From contig MU839086.1 in the NCBI GenBank assembly GCA_030685235.1, positions 372,001 to 436,000 of the forward strand: a stretch of DNA of 64,000 bases. The letters run 5' to 3'. Numbering within the stretch: the stretch's first letter is position 1; each line of letters opens with the position of its first letter. The translations under genes were made by a program, and so were the position numbers. The notes under the pieces are model-generated. The model worked only from the letters and a program-made list of their open reading frames with translations. It searched no databases and had not been told where the DNA came from. The stretch comes from Copromyces sp. CBS 386.78. Lineage: Eukaryota; Ascomycota; Sordariomycetes; Sordariales; Sordariaceae. Shown in pieces: positions 60,344 through 64,000 of this stretch.

Positions 60344-60739
60344 ATGGAACGGTATTGGCACCACGGCTATACCAGAGGTGCTGAGTGGGTGTTGAGCCTG
60401 CAGGAAGACCATGAATCTATTCACCAAAGAACAAAGCAGTATGAACAACTGGGGTGGGTGGATGTGAGCCAAGGACCGCACCATTCGTTCGCAACACCTT
60501 TCTCACTTGCCTTATCAGACAAGTGTCATCACCTTCCGTGTTCAGCAGCAAAGGAGATTGGAGCCGTGTCGATGCGTCAGCTCAATATAACAAGGTTCCA
60601 TCACTACGCAAGCTACAACGATCGAGAGACGGACGGGATGGCTCGACAGTTCCGGGACACCGAAGCCTGCAAGGTGTATCATGTAGCGAGATACTACGCA
60701 GAAAACGGTCAACTTCCACATTGGTTTGAACCTGCATAG
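60344..60739 (+). CDS. Possible small hypothetical protein, 131 residues
   Basis: A single uninterrupted frame with protein-like composition, rich in Tyr, Trp and His and with few low-complexity stretches (MERYWHHGYTRGAEWVLSLQ; MARQFRDTEACKVYHVARYY; ending NGQLPHWFEPA). No family is recognised and no signal peptide or membrane segment is seen. It stands alone in the long intergenic region, about 1 kb before the MOSC gene on the same strand. The ATG context is moderate (ACGACATGG). It could equally be a chance frame; this is the only ORF in the 8-kb region that reads like a real protein. Confidence 0.35.
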   Translation: MERYWHHGYTRGAEWVLSLQEDHESIHQRTKQYEQLGWVDVSQGPHHSFATPFSLALSDKCHHLPCSAAKEIGAVSMRQLNITRFHHYASYNDRETDGMARQFRDTEACKVYHVARYYAENGQLPHWFEPA

Positions 60740-61723
60740 TCTGGGCCGGCATCAGTGCTATGTTCGCCTTTCTGTCTGCTGGTTCCGGTCGGTGCGTTGC
60801 ACCGGTCCCGGACTTAATTCGAGCCTCCTTTTCAAGATACAGGAAGCATGGAATAATAAGATATACCAGGGCCCGGAAATTTTGACATTTCCAGACAGTG
60901 TCCTCAAAAAGATGAAGCAGAGTGATGCGAAGGGTCAAGTGGAAGAGCTGAGTGTAATCACTGCATCAAGAATTAGGTGGGTTGACCAAGCTCTGCACCC
61001 TCCACTCCAGCCCTATGTCACATTGTATCGTCAGCATCAAAGCAATGCACGATTGGGATGATTTCGATTGTTTTTTTCCCTCAAACCCCGAAGATCGGGA
61101 TTTGCTCTCCAGACAACATCCATATTACCCACATACCTCTATGCTTGATCAATTTGCGGTGCAGTTGTACCTGACTGATCCAGCGGTAGAAGAGTCGTCC
61201 CTTTCACTGAACGCACCGACCCGGTGCCCATCACGTTGCCTCCCGCCTGCACGGCACCTGTCAAAGCGCTTTGGCGGTCCGTCCGCCCACGATGCCTGCT
61301 GGCACCTGCACCCTGGGAGTGAATGGAAGCTCCTTCGGTTGTCCAGGAAGGTCCATCTATACAAGTCTGACCACGGCGTCTCTTTCCGTCAATTGCACTG
61401 CAGTTCATGTCCTTGGCCTTTTGCAATCTCTCAACATTGGAAAGTCTGACACTCTAGCGGACAAAGACCGAGCCACCGAGTGAAGACATACGGGACCAAC
61501 CAACGATCATCCCTCTTCCGCTTGCCTTCTAATTGTTTGCCGATACAACCTCATCCATGGTGGCGGTCAAGACTCACTCATTGCGACCCATCCTATTGCT
61601 ACCCTGAATCGGCACTGTTGACCGACTTTTAAAGCTCGAAATATTCGTCTCACACAATAGCCGCTGACAGCTACGACAGAAGACCTCAATATTCTCACAT
61701 ACTTGAGACGTCGGCAACTCGGC

Positions 61724-63677
61724 ATGGGATACGAAGCTGACCTGCCGCGGCCCGGCCCGGTCGTCGGTCCCGGCAGCATTTTCCTGATCGTCGTCACCAT
61801 TATTGTTTTCTTACTGCCCGTTTTCATCTACTTCCCTCCAACCCTTCCTTCAGTGACGGAGGCACTGCTCCAGACACATACCAGAATAGGGCTGGATGAC
61901 TCAGAACGACTTCTACCAAGGCATTCAAAAAGAGACAGCAGAGCAAGCAACGCTGGTCCAGGCAGAATTCAAAGTCTATGGATCTTCCCAGTGAAGTCCT
62001 GCAAAGGCATTGAGGTACTCGAGAGCAAAGTTGTACCTGCCGGTCTCGAATATGACCGCATTTACACTTTTGCTCAGCTCAAGAGCCCGTTCCCGGTCGG
62101 GCTCGACACCCCGGACGAGGCAAAGAAGGAGTGCTCGTGGGAATTCATCTCGCAGAGACAGTTTCCGCGCCTTGCCACTGTTCATGTGGATCTTTATGTT
62201 CCCGACATCCGCAAGGCTCGTAGCGGTGGCCACCAAGTATTGTCCCTGGACAACACCAGCAAGTCTAGCTCAGCCAATGCTGCTTTGGGGGACTCGTTCA
62301 TCGTCATTCGCTTTCCCTGGCAGGAGCGAGGGCTGGGCGGCACGCTGGCGTGGCTGGGCGCAAAACTCTCGCGGGGTCTTCACGCCGTACCTGAGAAAGA
62401 AATCATTCTCCCCGTCTCTTTTCCTTCTGAGGATGAGATTGAGGCCAGGAAGTACACATGGGAGCCAGTGAAGATCTGGCGAGATACGGTCACTGCACTC
62501 AACATGGAGGCGGACCTACCTCGGGAGCTGAGGCTGTACTTGGGAGTGAGCAACAAGCTCGGCTTATTTCGTGTCGACCCGGCACGATTGCGGAAGGTTT
62601 ACCGAAATGCGCCCAAGAAGGAGGAGGCCGGATATCAGCCCGTTACGGGCTGGCAGGATGCGGTGCGTTTTTGACCATTTCCCTCGACGTGACCCAAAGA
62701 AACCCGAAGACTGAAGAACCTAAACTAACCATATGTGAATAGTATCCCGTACATATGCTCAACCTTTCAAGTGTCCAGGACTTGGACGCGAAAATTAATA
62801 AGGACGACAACCTCAAGTCACTCGACCCGTTGAGGTTTCGAGCCAACATTATAGGTAAGTCAGTGCGGACGCTTTACCTTTCGGGCATTCATCGAGCAAA
62901 ACTTCACAAGGATCCTGAAACATATTGCTCCTCTCGGGAGTTATTAAGCGCATGGCCAGTAAAGGAAGTAAAAGTTCATTATGGAGGGTTGAAGGCACGC
63001 TGTCCGGGAAAGCGCTCTACAAGCAAGACTCCATCCCGGCGCATATTCCTAATGAAGAAGGCCTGCATTAGTCTCCGAGGATAAGGCCTGACTGCGTAGC
63101 GCTAATAAAGCACACGTACACACACACAAATACTAACCTAACCTCATCACACATCACAGTTGACGGTGTCGAAGCTTATGAAGAAGAGACCTGGAAGACA
63201 ATCCGCTTCAACCCCGGGGCTTCCAACAAAAGACAAGACAAGACGAACTTTCACGTATCATGCCGGACTGTACGGTAAGTTTATGTGTGCCGCGCTTCAT
63301 CACCCACCTACCACCTTTATCTGGACAAACACACCTTAAAGACCGTATTATACACATCAAAGTGCCCAGCAACTAACCCCAACAGCTGCAAAATGCCCAA
63401 CATCGATCAAGAAACAGGTTTCCGTCACCCTGCCGAGCCAGACCGATCTCTCCGAAAGTATAGAGACGTAGATCCGGGAATCAAGGGTGTCGGTTGCCTC
63501 GGCATGCAGCTGACTCCCTTGTTCCGTGACCCCAGTACCGAAGCTGAAGCAGCCAGTCCCGATACCAATGATATGGTGATGGATAGCTGGGTCGAAGTCG
63601 GTATGGATGTCGAGGTGCTCAGCCGAGGACCTCATCGGTACGCCAGGATGTTTGAGACTGATAGGCCGGATATCTGA
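61724..63677 (+). CDS. Membrane-anchored MOSC-domain protein (mARC-like molybdenum cofactor protein)
   Basis: Exons 61,724-62,662, 62,743-62,854, 63,160-63,274 and 63,386-63,677 give 485 residues. Residues 18-38 (GSIFLIVVTIIVFLLPVFIY) form an N-terminal membrane anchor. MOSC_N follows from about 84 (RIQSLWIFPVKSCKGIEVLE, GLEYDRIYTF). The MOSC domain in the C-terminal 150 residues has RFRANIIVDGVEAYEEETW, FHVSCRTVRCKMPNIDQETG and GVGCLGMQLTPLF. The Cys in RCKMPNID sits where mARC proteins bind molybdenum. The layout matches mitochondrial amidoxime-reducing component proteins, which reduce N-hydroxylated compounds with cytochrome b5; substrate and mitochondrial outer-membrane location are inferred. 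Intron 2 (305 bp, with a CA run) is long, and its first 230 nt stay open in frame, so retention would give a truncated product. Start: first ATG with the anchor (CTCGGCATGGG). Confidence 0.9.
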
Positions 63678-64000
63678 GACTCTAACCATCACGGCAGCAC
63701 CGAGTTTAGGCAGGTAAGCAACAACAAAAAAGGTGGAATAGAGAGTCATCAAAAGTCGTTACTTAGAATGGGTGGTTGTGCATTACTGGGTAGACTTAGA
63801 CCTCGTTGGACCTAAAGGCGGGCAGGGCTAGACAGGAAAGCAACTGAACTTGACATCTTCATGGTTGAATCGCATGCATGAAAATGACAAGACTGAAAGA
63901 AAGGAGCGGGATTACTGAGAACAGGAAAGGGGATAAGACATACACACTCCAACAATAAGCAAAGAAGCGAAGCTTGGATGTGTCAGTCACCCAACCACGC
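63678..64000. other. 3' region of the MOSC gene
   Basis: 323 bp after the stop to the window edge. Nothing is recognised. Confidence 0.5.

Larger units (their letters stand above)
53785..61723. promoter_or_regulatory. Very long divergent intergenic region between the Zn2Cys6 gene and the MOSC gene
   Basis: About 7.9 kb with no convincing multi-exon gene. It begins at the ATG of the Zn2Cys6 factor and ends at the ATG of the MOSC gene, which point away from each other. It contains many short open frames, repeated GGTAGGTA-type words (for example 57,459 and 58,108), a 24-G run and a 10-N gap. One 131-codon ORF at 60,344 may be real. Long leaders with upstream ORFs are common for developmental regulators in these fungi; that is an inference here. 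Confidence 0.5.

Noticed and set aside
61703..61723. Upstream extension of the MOSC protein start
   Set aside because: The extension begins at TTG, not ATG; the ATG at 61,724 gives the membrane anchor directly.
19831..64000. Dispersed 5S rRNA gene, expected in Neurospora-type genomes
   Set aside because: I looked for characteristic 5S words on the plus strand and found none; a covariance-model search would be needed to exclude it fully.

Overview
The window looks like a chromosome segment of a filamentous ascomycete of the Sordariales, close to Neurospora or Sordaria. Three things point there: protein genes with short GT-AG introns and CTAAC-type branch sites; a gene set typical of these fungi (MOB3/phocein, NOT2, an Mss116-type mitochondrial helicase, a Zn2Cys6 regulator); and a 5' third that carries the mark of repeat-induced point mutation (RIP), with CpA/TpG almost gone, TpA in excess and CpG kept.

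Region 1 (1 to about 19,830) is RIP-mutated, AT-rich transposon DNA with no intact gene. It holds remains of at least four Ty3/gypsy-type elements. A plus-strand tail with a polypurine tract and LTR lies at 1-1,222. A minus-strand gag-pol relic lies at about 1,260-7,560. A plus-strand chromovirus pol lies at about 7,930-9,590 and resumes at 17,450-19,600. A complete minus-strand element (9,596-17,444; two 242-bp LTRs; 5-bp target duplication TTAAT) is inserted into that pol. Three small elements of about 415-437 bp (5,655, 11,368, 19,147) sit inside these relics. They are not RIP-mutated and share one unusual end architecture: each terminus carries two copies of a unit repeated every 22 bp. 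Two of them have perfect 8-bp target duplications, which suggests hAT-type elements.

Region 2 (about 19,830-25,981) has normal composition but no gene I can support. It holds a small inverted-repeat element with TA ends.

Region 3 (25,982-53,784) is ordinary gene-dense euchromatin: an Lso2/CCDC124-like protein (+), a UEV-like FTS/AKTIP homologue (+), a large unrecognised basic/serine-rich protein with an in-frame TAG (+), the Mss116-like helicase (-), an unrecognised membrane protein (-), a CUE-domain ER protein (-), NOT2 of CCR4-NOT (-), a CobW/ZNG1 GTPase (-), MOB3 of the STRIPAK complex (+), and a Zn2Cys6 transcription factor (-).

Region 4 (53,785-64,000) is an unusually long (about 8 kb) divergent intergenic region between the transcription factor and a membrane-anchored MOSC protein (+). 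It contains one plausible small ORF, a 24-G run and a 10-N assembly gap.

The genes are not an operon-like or metabolic cluster. They are housekeeping and regulatory genes in mixed orientation. Exon models were built by hand from splice signals and reading-frame continuity. All lengths given are for the spliced models and every model closes in frame.
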